NCBI RefSeq assembly: GCF_041260155.1
Contig: NW_027248277.1
Coordinates: 6,011,910-6,075,909, forward strand
Direction of reading: 5' to 3'
Source of the DNA: Ptychodera flava
Lineage: Eukaryota; Hemichordata; Enteropneusta; Ptychoderidae
Length of the DNA stretch: 64,000 bases
Below are positions 23,901 through 35,475 of this stretch, in pieces. Under the pieces are notes generated by a model. The model did no database searches. It was not told the origin of the DNA and was given only the letters and a program-made list of their open reading frames with translations. Position numbers and translations under genes: made by a program. Each line of letters begins with the position of its first letter. Position 1 is the stretch's first letter.

Positions 23901-26900
23901 AGAAAATACAAATAATTTATTGAGATTGAGATATGACATCACTGATATTCCCTGAAAACAGACGGTTGTTGACTTCGATTAAGGCTGTTTCTTGTCAAAA
24001 CGGCCAATTCCACTGTCTTTTTGCTGTACTTGAGAGAGCTGTGTTATACTTCGTTCATCCTTTGTTATGCTAAGGGACGAAGTTCATGGTCAAAACTCTT
24101 TTAATTATTTGAAGGCCATGGACGGTCATCACCGCAAAGTTTGATATAAATTAGACCTGTCAGACTTGTCTAAGCCTATTTGACATTAGAAGAAAGAAGA
24201 AAAGAAGTGATGTAGTCTCAGGGGAAGCAAAAAGAGTTGTAACAGTTGAAGAATTCTTATTTAAAAATACAATAATAACGTAAAAAGTGATCATGTATTT
24301 TGAATGAGTTCTCTCAGGTAACACTTGTCCTGGCGAAGTTCATTATCAGCTCAAGTTGCTTGAAACCACTGAGACATAACATGTCCCGTAAATGGTATGC
24401 CAACATGAAGTACATAAAATGAGTACCTGGTGAGGCCTGGTGTTGCTACGTCTGCCTGCATACCGATCGATAAAGGCAAACCACCACATCGGATTCCGCC
24501 GAGCTCCTCCGTGAAAGCCATAGTGTAGGAGAAATCTAAACCCATCCCACCATACTCTGTTCGTAAATTTAAAAAAAAAATGTTTATTAGATGCTAGATA
24601 TATGTGTTCATTATTGAAGTACAGACAAGTATGCAAGGTATATACCTAGTAACCTTATACATACTCTTACAAAAGAATAAAAAAACGTAAGCTTACAGTC
24701 CATACGCATTGCTTTTAGGATGGCACATGAAAGTAAAACACGTTGCATTACACTTCAAATATCGTATTGAGATCTTAACTACAGTTTGGTACTATCTAAT
24801 TATGATGAAAGGTGAATGAGCAATTAAAGTAGCCAGGTTGATTTTGATAGCTGTACGTTACAAATGAATACAAAAATTTAGGAGAATGCTTCTTGTGGAT
24901 ATATCAATACCTCCCAACTCATTTTGTTCTTCGCAGGTGATAGGTCTATGGCTTGTTTTGATTCATTCGAGCAAAGAGAAAATAACATTTTCAAAATCTA
25001 CCCTTTATCACAATGAAAAGTAATGTTCATCGGGCTAAAACAGAAAATGACAACCATTCTACTTTTTAAATATCAGCAGCTTCGAGGTGATATACCCGTA
25101 AATTCCAACGCTTCCTTTGGTTGCTCATTGATCCATTAAATTTTTTATCATGAGAGATAACAAGAATTTTAATGTCTTTGAGCAGCAAAGCAAGAGAAGA
25201 AAACCGTGAAATTTCATTGTTGACATCTAAATTAACTGTAGACTTTTTACAATATTTTCGGTTCGACTGTTTAAAGGTATTATTTCAAAAATCAGACCTC
25301 TGAGCATGGGAAGTGCACGGGCAGAATGATAAAATATTCTTTTGATAGCTGTATTCATGAATCAAACGATAAAATTACAAAGGCTAGTACTTGAACGTTG
25401 CCTACCTTTTGGTCTGTTGATGCCAAGGAATCCGGCGTCACCCATTTTCTTGAAGAGATCATGTGCCGGAAATCTCTTAGCAGCCTCCCACTTGTCGACA
25501 AAGGGGCTAATTTCCCTTTCAATAAACTAGGAAGAAGACAATTGACTTAGGTTTAACCCACAGACAGAAGAAAAAGGGGTATTTATCTCAGCAAAGTTTC
25601 CGTCGTGGTTATTTAGGATTGATTATAAGCTTAAGTGTTAATATGATGTTGAGACAGTGTGCAAAACTGTCCTCTATAAAGGACATACATCTTAGCTAAA
25701 TGATAAAGGAGGGCAAGGCTAACATATTGGTCCAAAGTTAGAAAATTTTCATGACAGTCTTGTACTTAAAGTAGTATGCGCCTCGAAAGTAAAGGACATT
25801 TGCTCAAACTTTTCTCAAAATCAAGAGTAATAATATTTTCGATATTTTGATGCACCAGCAGAAGCGCCAAAACAGTCAATGGCAGAAGTCAGTAATTTCA
25901 CTCATTTGTCTGTGTATATGTCAACTTACATGTTTACAAAGTTAATCGTCTAAATATATACGAGTATGTGCAACAATTCAAGTTGTGAAAGGGGCAATAT
26001 CGGATTAAACTATTAAAGACTTCTTCCTTGTTCACCGTTTTGTCTAAAAGTCCCTCGACATGACCTATTTAATGTACCGTTGTACCGTTGTTCACGAAAT
26101 CATTCTTTTCAGTTTGAATTCGGTAAAATAACGGATATCTTTGCATGGCTAAATTTGGTTTGGTTAACTTTCAAAATGGTCAGAAAAATATTATGGCAGT
26201 TTACGCCCGGTTACGATTTTTGAATTGCAAATGATCTATTAGTGCCGTACTGGACTGCCCTTTGAAAAGAGGCGATCGATAATTGGGTCACTATGACCCA
26301 GACATAGTATGGCCTCTTTCAACAGGGTACTGCCATTTTACCTCTCACGGGCATAGCCAAAATTGAAACGATTTGTTTCAGGTCAGACGTTTTTCGGTTG
26401 AACGTGTACTTAAAAGGTAACAGTATTCTACACTCGCAGAAAATAAGAAATGTCTGCCGTATGACACATGTACATGTATCTCTGTATCTCTGAACATAGC
26501 CCTACGTGAATGTAGTATCCGTTGCTGCTATACCTCCGTGTATATGTCGTGTCGCGCGCGAGTGTCGGGCCATTGTCACTGTTGACTACGCCGTCTCCCT
26601 GCTCGGAGGCGGCCTGCCCCCAACGGCCGAGCACTTGCAACATAGGGCTTCTCTGAACAGAGAATTGCTATCGGTTGCTAAGCCTGCTGTGGGTGTCAGA
26701 AGTACCCCGGTGAACTATAGCTGTATAGGCTATATCAAGCACTCCCTTTTGTGAAATTTTAGGTTGACCGTAGGGTATTGTTCGATAATGCAAATTATGA
26801 GAGTGACTATTAATGACGTGCATCGACCGGCCAGCTGACATGACAATGGGGTCATCTGCGCTACAACTCGACATCGTACAAACATCTGCGGCTATGGCTA

Positions 26901-27283
26901 TGGTAGCGCTGGCAATTGTAAACTGCACCTTTGGCCAGCTTTGTTCTCCTCTGTAGACTTGCATACACTACACACCGCCATTTACTGGGTGCCGTATGCA
27001 GGCTAATATATGCATTGCGGACACTGGTACACATAACGGGTGCCTGGAACAGTGTCGTGCGTTCAAAGTGCAAGTGCGTTATTACCTTGTTTACGGCACG
27101 ACGAAGCTCTACATGGCTCTCGTTGAATATCCCTTCCTCAGTGATATCTCCGGGTAATTCTCCTTCAAGGGAACTTGATGTGTAGCTTGACAGGCACCCC
27201 CTCGGGAGGCGCCCGACAATACTCGATACCTTCGATGGCAAGATGGTGCGTCGCGCCGCTCGTGTCAAAATACCGAGGGCCAT
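18892..27283 (-). CDS. Mitochondrial acyl-CoA dehydrogenase, ACAD6-like (9 exons, 439 aa)
   Basis: Predicted exons on the minus strand: 27283-27086, 25526-25406, 24556-24427, 23898-23792, 22889-22722, 21769-21596, 20458-20297, 19870-19711 and 18991-18892. All have GT-AG borders and consistent phases. The product is a flavoenzyme that takes two hydrogens from an acyl-CoA and passes electrons to ETF. Residues 1-45 are Arg/Ser-rich with no acidic residues for the first 35, a typical mitochondrial leader. Family marks are LGVSETGSGSDVA (signature 1), KMWITNG, KQRKAFGKSILDN, and QYWGGMGFTDDVLISRYYRD (signature 2). The likely catalytic base is Glu292 in MLQFQVERILMAC, the helix-G position used by long-chain and isovaleryl-CoA dehydrogenases; the medium-chain position is Gly here (GGGADEVM). 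The C-terminus is five lysines. Substrate cannot be told from sequence. Confidence 0.92.
19711..19870 (-). CDS. Acyl-CoA dehydrogenase exon 8: signature 2
   Basis: Acceptor CATTGCAG, donor GTATGT. Encodes LASMAKLKSGRLVRETADAC and YWGGMGFTDDVLISRYYRD. Confidence 0.93.
20297..20458 (-). CDS. Acyl-CoA dehydrogenase exon 7
   Basis: The acceptor CTTCTTCACAG is chosen over an AG 17 bases downstream. It gives VLLPIQDMISETINYTKQ, matching the family spacing between the ERIL helix and the RKAFG motif. Donor GTGAGT. Confidence 0.9.
20705..21095. repeat. Foldback element with a TA core in intron 7-6 of the dehydrogenase gene
   Basis: Outer arms AATCCTTTCACTTCAGTCTG (left) and its inverse near 21050-21075. 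Inner arms AGCACTGTAATTTCCCACGA (about 20790) and its inverse (about 20933-20957). The loop is a GACA-rich stretch and a TA run (20860-20918). The sequence is related to 8232-8450. Confidence 0.75.
21596..21769 (-). CDS. Acyl-CoA dehydrogenase exon 6: carries the candidate catalytic glutamate
   Basis: Acceptor TTCATCAG, donor GTGAGC. Encodes GVTKSREIKKLGMNSSDTAE, EDVRIPQSYLIG and MLQFQVERILMAC with Glu292. A nearer GTAGGT donor would give a wrong phase. Confidence 0.92.
22722..22889 (-). CDS. Acyl-CoA dehydrogenase exon 5
   Basis: Acceptor CTATCCAG, donor GTAAAA. Encodes KKGGDYIINGGKMWITNG and the MICVPLDTK end of the beta domain. Confidence 0.93.
23792..23898 (-). CDS. Acyl-CoA dehydrogenase exon 4: FAD/substrate signature 1
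   Basis: Acceptor TTTCTAG. Two overlapping donors exist: GTAGGT (used here) and GTAACA four bases later. Only the first keeps the frame into exon 5, giving DVASIKTTAV as in the family. Confidence 0.9.
24427..24556 (-). CDS. Acyl-CoA dehydrogenase exon 3
   Basis: Acceptor ACGAACAG, donor GTACTC. Encodes EYGGMGLDFSY through MQADVATPGLT. Confidence 0.93.
25406..25526 (-). CDS. Acyl-CoA dehydrogenase exon 2
   Basis: Acceptor CTTCCTAG, donor GTAGGC. Encodes FIEREISPFVDKWEA and the GDAGFLGINRPK segment of the N-terminal helical domain. Confidence 0.93.
25770..25860. repeat. Partial copy of the GCGCCTCGAAAG repeat family
   Basis: Carries GCGCCTCGAAAGTAAAGGAC followed by TTGCTCAAACTTT, as in the fuller copy at 55973-56297. 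It lies in dehydrogenase intron 1. Confidence 0.5.
27086..27283 (-). CDS. Acyl-CoA dehydrogenase exon 1: mitochondrial leader
   Basis: Starts MALGILTRAARRTILPSK. The donor after AAACAAG is GTAATA. It ends at codon 66 (LRRAVNK), in phase 0. The longer open frame beyond the donor is intron. Confidence 0.85.
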
Positions 27284-27809
27284 CTTGTAGGCTAAATGGG
27301 TCAGCGAATGAGAAACCTGTGTGTAATAAAGGTCATATCAGGTCATAAAAGCAACACCTGTTCACAACAAAAGGCAAGTTGTCATTCTATATTATGGTTG
27401 GAAAATATATGTTGACAGCATGACCTGTATCGGGCAAACTTTATAAGAACCGGAAATAAAGCAGTGTCGTCTACACAGCCGAATATGCAGCCTGAAAATA
27501 TATTATCATTTTTTTCAATAAATGTATTTGATACAACGAGCCATGCATCTGATGTATGTATACAATAAATGTTATTGATATTAATGTTAAAGCTTGTAAA
27601 TGCTAAAGCTTGTAATACAAAAATTGCCTGCGTCATGATCCGAGGTGAAAATCAGACTAGTCAGGATTTGACAGTATCAAGTTGCACATGTAGACATTTC
27701 AGATGCAAATTAAAAAGTGTTTAGAATCTGGTGACACATTCTCTATGTGAAGAAAAAATTGGAAGAGTGATTTTCCTGTACAAAAAGCAACTTTATAGTT
27801 TTGACTCAA

Positions 27810-28784
27810 CGGTTTTTTTCACAGTACCGTTGATACATGTATCGTCAGTGTTCGGATTGATCTGTGAATCTGCATACACGTGACATTTGTAAAGGAACAT
27901 TTGGAAATCTATAATGGAAGTTTGGCTGTAATTTGCCATGCAGCAATATCAATGCACATGACGAAAATCGACGACTGAATTGTATTTCCAGGTGAATGAT
28001 GAAAAAGTAAGATGTATGCACTGTTCTTTTTCGTCTTATTTCTTGTCTACACACTGCCATCCAGAGAACATTAAATCGATCATGAGAGAAACTGCCACTT
28101 AAGGGGTCTCTGTCACACCACACCAGGTCTATGCTGGAGATAAGAAAATTACCATCACAGTGCAGTGTTGGGATTTTTCGGGGGAGCTGATCAGAGAAAG
28201 ATCGTATCCAGGTATAAAAATGGTGAAATATTGGTATAATGAAATAATAATAATGAAGTGTTGCGTTTCTGACCGGACGAAATTTACCGTCCTCGTTTGT
28301 CATGGCAACATGTAATGCCAAGCGCAGCATTAACATCTGTGACCTTTCTGTGTAAGCGAACAACAGCGAACACTCATGTGACCTAAAATGACCTTTTGGA
28401 CGATGAGAGGTTTTAATACTGTGTGATATCCGTCGCAGTTTGTCACTTCACTCCCATATTTACCCACAGTATTACCAAAAACATCGGGACAAGTGAAACT
28501 TACTGTTATATCGCTGGGGAGCCTTGACTTCGCACGCCCGCTTCGGCAGAATGTCGATCACATTATGCAAAATTTACCGCTTGAATCATGATGTAATGTA
28601 TTTATTTATGCAAATCAATTTCATAACAACCTCTCTTATGCAAAGCTATACTTGCATATATATTGCGCAAAAATTAAAGTTTAACCTGTGGATGTCCCTC
28701 TTTGTAGTACATCCATTCATAAACTAGATTTTACTTGATGCTACTCATTCTTTCTCCTTATATATAATCTTCTTTCATCATCAA

Positions 28785-28824
<40 letters not shown>

Positions 28825-29227
28825 CATTCAACTATACTCGCAGATGCACAGAAGTCCTCAGAAAAATTTTGTTCAATTCTGTACTGCCAATCTCCACCAC
28901 ATGTGGGCGACTCTTGCAAAATTTCGCTTCTGCCATCGAAATGAAAATTAATTGTGGCTCGCTTTGAATTTTAAATATTCGTAAATTCCTAATTTTGGAT
29001 TCACTCCGATCCAGGTAGCCCCTCATTTGGACCCTAATTTTGAGGTCACAGAGAATTTAGTTACAGCAAACTGTGAACAAAATATTTTTCAAGCGCATGA
29101 CAGCGCTGTGATTGGAAGATAGCAAACGCCGGCAATGGTATGCTAGGAATATAAGCACTGGGATATGCCTGTTGTAAAAACTGGCCTAGACTAGCGTACA
29201 AGAACGAAGCGAATGCCGTTTGACAGA
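27810..29227. other. Spacer between the two dehydrogenase copies, no gene
   Basis: No supported exon. A TC microsatellite lies at 28788-28821. The minus-strand open frame at 28363-27845 has no family features. Confidence 0.5.
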
Positions 29228-29450
29228 TTAACCCTTTGAGTGCTGTAATTGTTCCCTCCAAAATTTTAGTGCAAAATTTTTACCGATTTTTATGAATTTT
29301 TCTGTAATTTTTGATGATTTCGGACCTAATAAATATGACATTTCATTGGTTACAGTTTGTTATCAAAATTTTGACAAAAATTCGAAAAAAATGGACTGGA
29401 GTATATTTTCTAAAGGAGACAAAAATTGTCTTTGGCGCTCAAAGGGTTAA
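29228..29450. mobile_element. TTAA-ended MITE (TTAACCCTTTGAG family), copy 1
   Basis: Bounded by TTAA at 29228-29231 and 29447-29450. Ends are inverted repeats of TTAACCCTTTGAG; subterminal motifs are AAAATTTTAGTGCAAAATTT and GACAAAAATTGTC. TTAA target sites are typical of piggyBac-type elements. Other copies: 41196-41415 and 52182-52404. Confidence 0.8.
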
Positions 29451-29679
29451 ACATATCTAAGAACAAAATAAACTTTAAAAAATAGGGAGATAATTGGACA
29501 GACAGCTTCAACTTTCAAAAGTGCTTCTTCTCATCATTTGCCATTTATCCAGCCAACAACTTTTTGGACATTTCAAATGCTTGCAACGTCAGTGGTGTGA
29601 TAGATTGCAGAAAAGTAAACTTACCGTTGGGCGATGGTTTAATTAGAAAAAGCTGAACACAAAACGTTTATGATTTTAA

Positions 29680-32600
29680 GTATAAAGAGATCAGACATTC
29701 TTGACATTTTATATTTCCAACGAGCTTTTCTTATCATAAAATGTTCAAAAAATACCGGCATTATAAACCGAAAACTTTACAACATAAGAATATTGCCTCA
29801 AACATCATCATACAGAATTCTTCTTGACACAAGTGCATGTATAGTGACTGGTATTCTCTCTGTATCATGTTCAGTATGAGAACTGGTCGGTCAATATACG
29901 TCTGGATATGGAAGTCAGACATAAAAAATCCTTGCTGAGTAGATGTATCAAGTCTTCTGATATTCATCACCAATGTCAAAGCGTTTGCAACCTAACGTAA
30001 CCTAACCTTAAACATAAGGTTGGATAGTGCAAAGGGCAAGGATAGTTCGAAAGAATATTTTTAATTCTTAATTTTGGCAGAATCCCATTAATATACCATA
30101 AGCTTGGATACTAGTAACTTTTATGTAACGTTTTGTAAGTCCGAGCCGGGTTCAAAGGATTAATATATACATTTTCAAAGTTGTCATTTAATGTCACTTA
30201 TAACAATCGAGGTACCGTTGATATCATTGAACCGATAAATGCGTTGCCATGTTTACAGAATAATGCGTACTCTTTTTCTAAATTATGGGCACCTGCAATA
30301 TAAGTTGCATCACATGATGGTTTAGTTAAAGTTTGAGGTCACAGATTTCAAAGGAAGAAATCAAACATGGAGACATCACTTCTTCTTCTTCTTCATCGGT
30401 GTAGGTAATGATCCCATATACTTCGAGATAATCGTCAACATTACCTCGTCTGCTCCCCCTCCGATTGACATTAACCTTTTGTGGAGGGACCGTGGTTTAT
30501 GCTTAATAGTCGACAGCTCAGTCACGACAGATTGCAAGGACATTTCTGATGACGTAGACGTACGTTATATTTATTCTTTATCGCTCTAAACTAATGTTCG
30601 GTATATAGTTCTTATTTTATACCAGGGTACATAATGATTCTGGAGGGTTGAGGAGTGTACTTAGTCGAGTCATAAGCAATGTTACCTACTAGCCACATCT
30701 GAACCAGTTCCAGTTTCACTGACTCCGAGACAAGCAACCATCTCACCTTTGATGCTAGGTTCTAGAAACAGCTTCTTCAATTCATGTGAACCAAACCTAG
30801 AAATGACGTATGATTTTTGGAGATATATCAGCACTGATATTTACTAACAAGAAATAACTGTTGCGTTCGATAAAGGCTGTTTCTTGTCAAAAGGGTCAAT
30901 TCCAATGTTTTTTTCGCTGTACTTGAGAAAGAAGTGTTGTTCTTCGTTCAGTCTTGGTTATGCTAAGTGGCTGATATGTCCCGAAGATTATACTCAAAGA
31001 TTGTTAAACTTTTTTAATTATTTGAAGGCAATCGCAAATTTTGATAAAAATTACGCCTGTCAGAGTTGTCTAATACTGTTTGATGTTTGTCTCAGTTAAC
31101 CCTAGATTTGCTCTATGTCTGGGATTATAAACATCAAAACGAATAAATTGAAAGATTTAACTTAGTTCAGCAGACTGTCAGGCTAAGTTGTTGGCTGGTG
31201 CTTGGATCGCGGGGTGAACGCCTTGGCCGGCCAGTAGCTGCTCTAGCGGGACAAGCTATGCGACTGGGAGCCGGTCTGAATTAACCCTTGTCCTGCGAAG
31301 TTCTGTCACCATCAGCTCAATTTACTTAAAACCAGTGAGGTATGACATACACCATACATTGCATTTAACAAAGACTTGAACATTGATTTTCGAAGGCCAA
31401 GAAAACATAACGTAAAATGATTTAAACTGACATGATGTGCCATTGACTCACTGATCACAGGCTAAATAGATGAAAATACGTATAGGTTTTAGATTCATAC
31501 GACTTTTTACGGACTTGGAAGGTCAGGAAGAGCCAGACATGAAAGGAATGATTTTGTTTGAAGCTGTTCTGCCGCTCTGTTTAATGTTTGTGCACAACAA
31601 ATTCCGAATTCTTTGTTTGTGGATGGTACAATGTGCTTAATGGTTATTCCGTTGCATTTAAAATGAGAATTCACACTTGTATCTGTCTAGGCCTTGTGTT
31701 GCTATGTCTGCCTGCATACCGATTGCTGAAGGCAATCCGCCACAGCTGCATGGTTCCGCCGAGTTCTTCTGTGAATGCGACAGCGTAGGAGAAATCTAAA
31801 CCCATCCCACCATACTCTGCTCGTAAATTCAAAAATGTTTATTGGGTGCTACACATTTGTGTTATTGAAGAGCAGAAAAGTAAGGTATAAACTCAGCAAT
31901 ACATACACGGACAAAAGAATGAAAAAGGTCCATACGCATTGTGTTTAGGCTTGCTCGTGAAAATAGAAGCGGTCGCATTGTGCGTTAAGTATCCGAACTT
32001 CTGATTTGGTACTAATTCTGTTGAAAGATAAATAACCAATTTAACTAATTAAGCTAATGTTAATAGCTGTACGTTACCAAAGAATACAACAGATTGAGGC
32101 AGAATCCTCCTTGTAGATATGTTAAGCTCCCAAAATATATTGGTTATTTGCTGGCGAGTGATCTATAGCTCATTCCAACATAAACATAGATATTTCAAAA
32201 TCTACCTTTTATCGGAATGAAAAGTCATTTTCATCGAGCTAAACAGTAAATGTCAGCTGTTCTACATTTTCATTATCAGTAGCTTCGTGGTTATGTTCCC
32301 ATAAATTGTAAAACTTTCTGTGGTTTCTTATAAATCTATTTATGATCAAAAGGGAAAGCAATAGTTTTTGGTATCTTTGAGGAGCAAAGTGCGAGAAAAA
32401 AACCGTGAAATTTCTTTCTTGACATCTAAATTAACTGAAGATTTTTTACAAAATTTTCGGAGTCTGACAAACTGTTTTCATGCCTCTGTAGATAAAAGTT
32501 TCCTTTAGCTATCATGTGTATTCAAACAATAGAATTACAAGGCTAAAGTACTTGTACGTTGCACACCTTTTGGTCTATTGATGCCAAGGAATCATTTTCT

Positions 32601-33287
32601 TGAAAAGCTGATGGGCTGGAAATCTCTTAGCAGCCTCCCACTTGTCCACAAAGGGGCTAATTTCCCTTTCAATAAACAAGAAATCTTGAAGACAATTGAC
32701 TTAGTTTTAAACCAAACACACACATCTCCGGGTAATTCTCCCTCCAGGGAACTTGACGTGTAGCCAGACAGGCACCTCCTCGGGAGGCACCCGACAATAC
32801 TCGATACCTTTGATGGCAAAATGTTGCGTCGCGCCGCCCGTGTCAAAATACGGAGGGCCATCTTGTATATGGGAAACCTCTGGTCAATAAAGGTCATATC
32901 AGGGCAAGTCCAACACTTGTTCACAGCGTGACCTGTATCAGGCAAACTTTATAAGAACCCAAAATAGAACAGTGTCGTCTACACTGCCGAATATGCTGCC
33001 TGTAAATATAGTATCATTTTTTTTTCAATAATGTATTTGATATATCACAACGAGCCATGCATCTGATGTATGTATACAATAAATGTTATTGATAATAAAG
33101 CTTGTTATACGAAAATTGCCTGCGTCATGATCAGTGGTAAAAATCAGACTATCTAGTCAGGATTTTACAGTATCAAGTTGCACAAATATTTAGACGCAAG
33201 TTTTAAAAATTGTGTTTAGCAACTAGTGACACATGCTGTTTTTCAGAATAAAATAAGGTGGCTGTTTTTCTACAAAAGCAACTTAAT
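29680..33287. repeat. Degraded copy of the dehydrogenase segmental duplication
   Basis: Aligns by eye with 18060-27800 in the same orientation, including introns and the upstream flank (GAGCCATGCATCTGATGTAT is shared at about 33053 and 27538). It is 3.6 kb instead of 9.7 kb: the part from intron 4 to intron 8 and large intron pieces are gone. The right end meets a transposon at 33288. Confidence 0.85.
30380..32861 (-). pseudogene. Acyl-CoA dehydrogenase pseudogene (exons 1-4 and 9 only)
   Basis: Exon relics on the minus strand: exon 1 at 32861 to about 32725, cut after GELPGD; exon 2 at 32675-32569 with an 11-base deletion after AAGAAAATG and its acceptor AG lost; exon 3 at 31816 to about 31690 with a net 4-base insertion after CTCGGCGGA and its donor GT changed to AT; exon 4 at about 30797-30691, still open and with intact splice sites; exon 9 at 30480-30381, intact. 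Exons 5-8 are missing, which removes the candidate catalytic glutamate. It cannot make a working enzyme. Exon 4 has few amino-acid changes from the parent, so decay is fairly recent. Confidence 0.9.
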
Positions 33288-34157
33288 AAGAGAGCCGTGA
33301 TTTACGGCCAGGGGGTCGGAAGAATATGAGGGGGTCACTCAAAAATTGTGAACTTCAAAGGGGGTTGCTCGAAATGTGGAGAGGAAGAAGGATGTGGGGT
33401 TACTCAATTTTTCATGCAAAATAAATTGAAACACCTCTCAAATTGCACCATTAAACACATCAATTTCTCAAAATTTTCAATACCAAAGAGGGAAACCTCT
33501 CTTCCTTGGGGTGTTCTAGCAGGTTTACTTGGTAAAAACAAATTAAAAGCGCTCTCCCCCTTGGGGTGCTCTCACAGGTTTACTTATTTAGTAAAAAAAC
33601 CAACTTAATTAAAGCACCTCTCAGATTACACTAGACTGCACCGTTGCACACATCAATTTCTAAAAAGTCTCATGCAATGGGGACAGCCCCCTCTTACACT
33701 TCCCCCTCAGCCTCTTACGTGTTCTCCCCCAGTACGTTCGAATTCTACCAAGTAAGATATCCTTGTGAAAACATTGTCATGATACCCATCAAACAATATG
33801 GTTGGATACTGATTATATCGTGAGCTTTATATCTGTATATTTTGTTGTGACTTTTAATTTTATTTTGATGGTTTCCCCTTTTTCAGAAGTCATGAGATAA
33901 CCGATAATAAACCAGCAGGGTACATCAGGATTTGAAAAGTCTTTATTGCTGTATTTTCTGAATTTTACAACTAGTATGTATTGGTATTTAACTTTTCTAA
34001 GTGTGAAGGGGAGTCAGTCAAAGTATCTGAGTTATATAAGGGTACTCAACTGACTCAAATTAATCATGATTGACAGGGGGGGGGGGTCCTCAAAATTTCG
34101 GAGTTTCCGATGAAATTCCTCCGACACGCCCAGGCAGTAAATAATGACGGCCTCCTA
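33288..34157. mobile_element. G-rich inverted-repeat element next to the duplication edge
   Basis: The left end GAGCCGTGATTTACGGCC...GGGGGTCGGA and the right end (inverse of GGAGGCCGTCATTATTTACT...GTCGGAGGAATTT) form imperfect terminal inverted repeats, flanked by TAA/TTA-like triplets. The interior has repeated GGGGTGCTCT and AGGTTTACTT phrases. No transposase is present. Confidence 0.65.
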
Positions 34158-34189
34158 ATTGTGTAAAAGTGCCTGAGCTCAGGGACATA

Positions 34190-34265
34190 ACACCAAAGCC
34201 ATGTTAGTGCTGGAACTCGCAATCCTGTGATCATGCGTCCACAGCTCTAGCCACTGGCCCATGAT
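34190..34265 (-). repeat. tRNA-like SINE fragment
   Basis: On the minus strand, box A-like CCAGTGGCTAGAGCTGTGG and box B-like GCGAGTTCCAGCAC at tRNA spacing. Diverged and without a terminator. Confidence 0.45.
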
Positions 34266-34898
34266 CACAGGCGGGTATGTTTTGGAACTTAACTAATGAT
34301 AACAATCTCTATGGAGCGTCCAAAGAAACGAGCAGTGGCACATGACATGCCGTCCAGAAAGTTTGTTTTGCTTTTTGGTCACAACAAATAACATATATTG
34401 ATAAACTGCAATGTATCATTCTTTCTCTTTCTTAAAATACCAAACTATCTACTGTGACCACACATTCTTGTACATTGTATCACAGCTTTTTCAATAGCGG
34501 TGAATTTTGTTTCGTCATTCCCCAAAATTTTTACTGATATTATATCAGATTATCCAGTTATAAGATTCCAGATGTTTCCTACAAATTTCCCGGCATTGCC
34601 AAAACTATAAAACAGTAGCAACAATGTACCTAATCCTGGCCCATCATCTAATGGGCTCAAGCAAACTTTGCACAAGATAAGGTACGAGCCTTCACCTCGT
34701 ACATTATGTTTTTGCAAAGTTTCCTGTCGTCTAATATAGTCTGGGAGAGCGGTATATTATTGCATAAATTGTGAGCAATATTCAAATGAGTGAATAACGA
34801 ATTACGAATTTCGACCTTGTGTTATCGGACTATGGATGGTGTGATTGTTTGACACTGCTGCTAAAATATCATTCTTATTCCAGTGCATGCCGTTAGGT

Positions 34899-35039
34899 CA
34901 ATCTGGTTATTTAAAATCAGATGTAGAGTACGGCGACGCTATACTTAGGCGCGGTATTCTCTAGCTGTCGCCTCTCACTACGTAGTGAGAGGCGTCAGAG
35001 TACCGTCGCCGTACTCTACATCTGATTTAAATCAGATTG
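34899..35039. mobile_element. Foldback element with 10 bp target duplication, number 1
   Basis: Long inverted arms (CAATCTGGTTATTTAAAATC... and its near-inverse) with a perfectly symmetric centre of 26 bases around CACTACGTAGTG (34968-34993). Flanked by the exact direct repeat GCCGTTAGGT (34889-34898 and 35040-35049). A 9-10 bp duplication suggests a Mutator-like or foldback class. Confidence 0.75.
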
Positions 35040-35385
35040 GCCGTTAGGTATTTACTTACTGTGTACATAATGATCAAATATTTTTTTTTCACTACAAACA
35101 ACTGTTATATTTGTAAATTTATTAAGAAGACAAGCAATATTGTTGTAATGAGCAATAATGCCAAAGGACAGCGAGTCCCTCCACCCAGGAGCGACTGTGG
35201 CCAAAGTAAACCTGCGAAAACTTAGACAGTACGCCCTCAGCGACAAGACATGAACTGGGGTAAGGTCAAGGGTGATTCTACCAACGAACATTACTGTGCG
35301 CGTGCGCACAACATAATTCTGGCCTTTTCAACTGCAAACTGGTCACTGTTTGCCATCAACGCGAAAGGCGTCGAACAACCTTATC

Positions 35386-35475
35386 ATGGCCGAACTGATA
35401 ACTGTGGCGAAGCCCCAAGACACTGCAGAATCAGAAATGTCAAAGACAAACATGATTGACCAGCTTTTTTATCGG
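35386..35475 (+). CDS. Predicted exon 1 of the zinc-finger gene
   Basis: ATG in a good context (ATCATGG); 30 codons MAELITVAKPQDTAE... ending IDQLFYR; then donor GTATGT. Phase 0 fits the acceptor at 41918 and gives FYRGEELIEKLG across the junction. The intron would be 6.4 kb. No transcript evidence. Confidence 0.5.

Larger units (their letters stand above)
18060..27800. repeat. Parent copy of a tandem segmental duplication (acyl-CoA dehydrogenase locus)
   Basis: Sequence similarity to 29680-33287 starts near 18060 (GGATATGGAAGTCATACATA is shared almost exactly), runs through exons and introns, and ends near 27800 beyond the promoter side. The other copy has lost internal blocks. Both lie in the same orientation, about 1.9 kb apart. 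Confidence 0.85.

Noticed and set aside
26861-27085. Extension of dehydrogenase exon 1 beyond 27086
   Set aside because: A good donor follows AAACAAG and the downstream residues do not resemble the family; exon 2 joins in phase.
27845-28363. 172-codon minus-strand frame
   Set aside because: No recognisable domain and no support from splice sites; it lies in the spacer between the duplicated segments.
30691-30797. Exon 4-like sequence as an alternative exon of the working gene
   Set aside because: It sits within the degraded duplicate, upstream of the gene start in transcription order, among broken exons.
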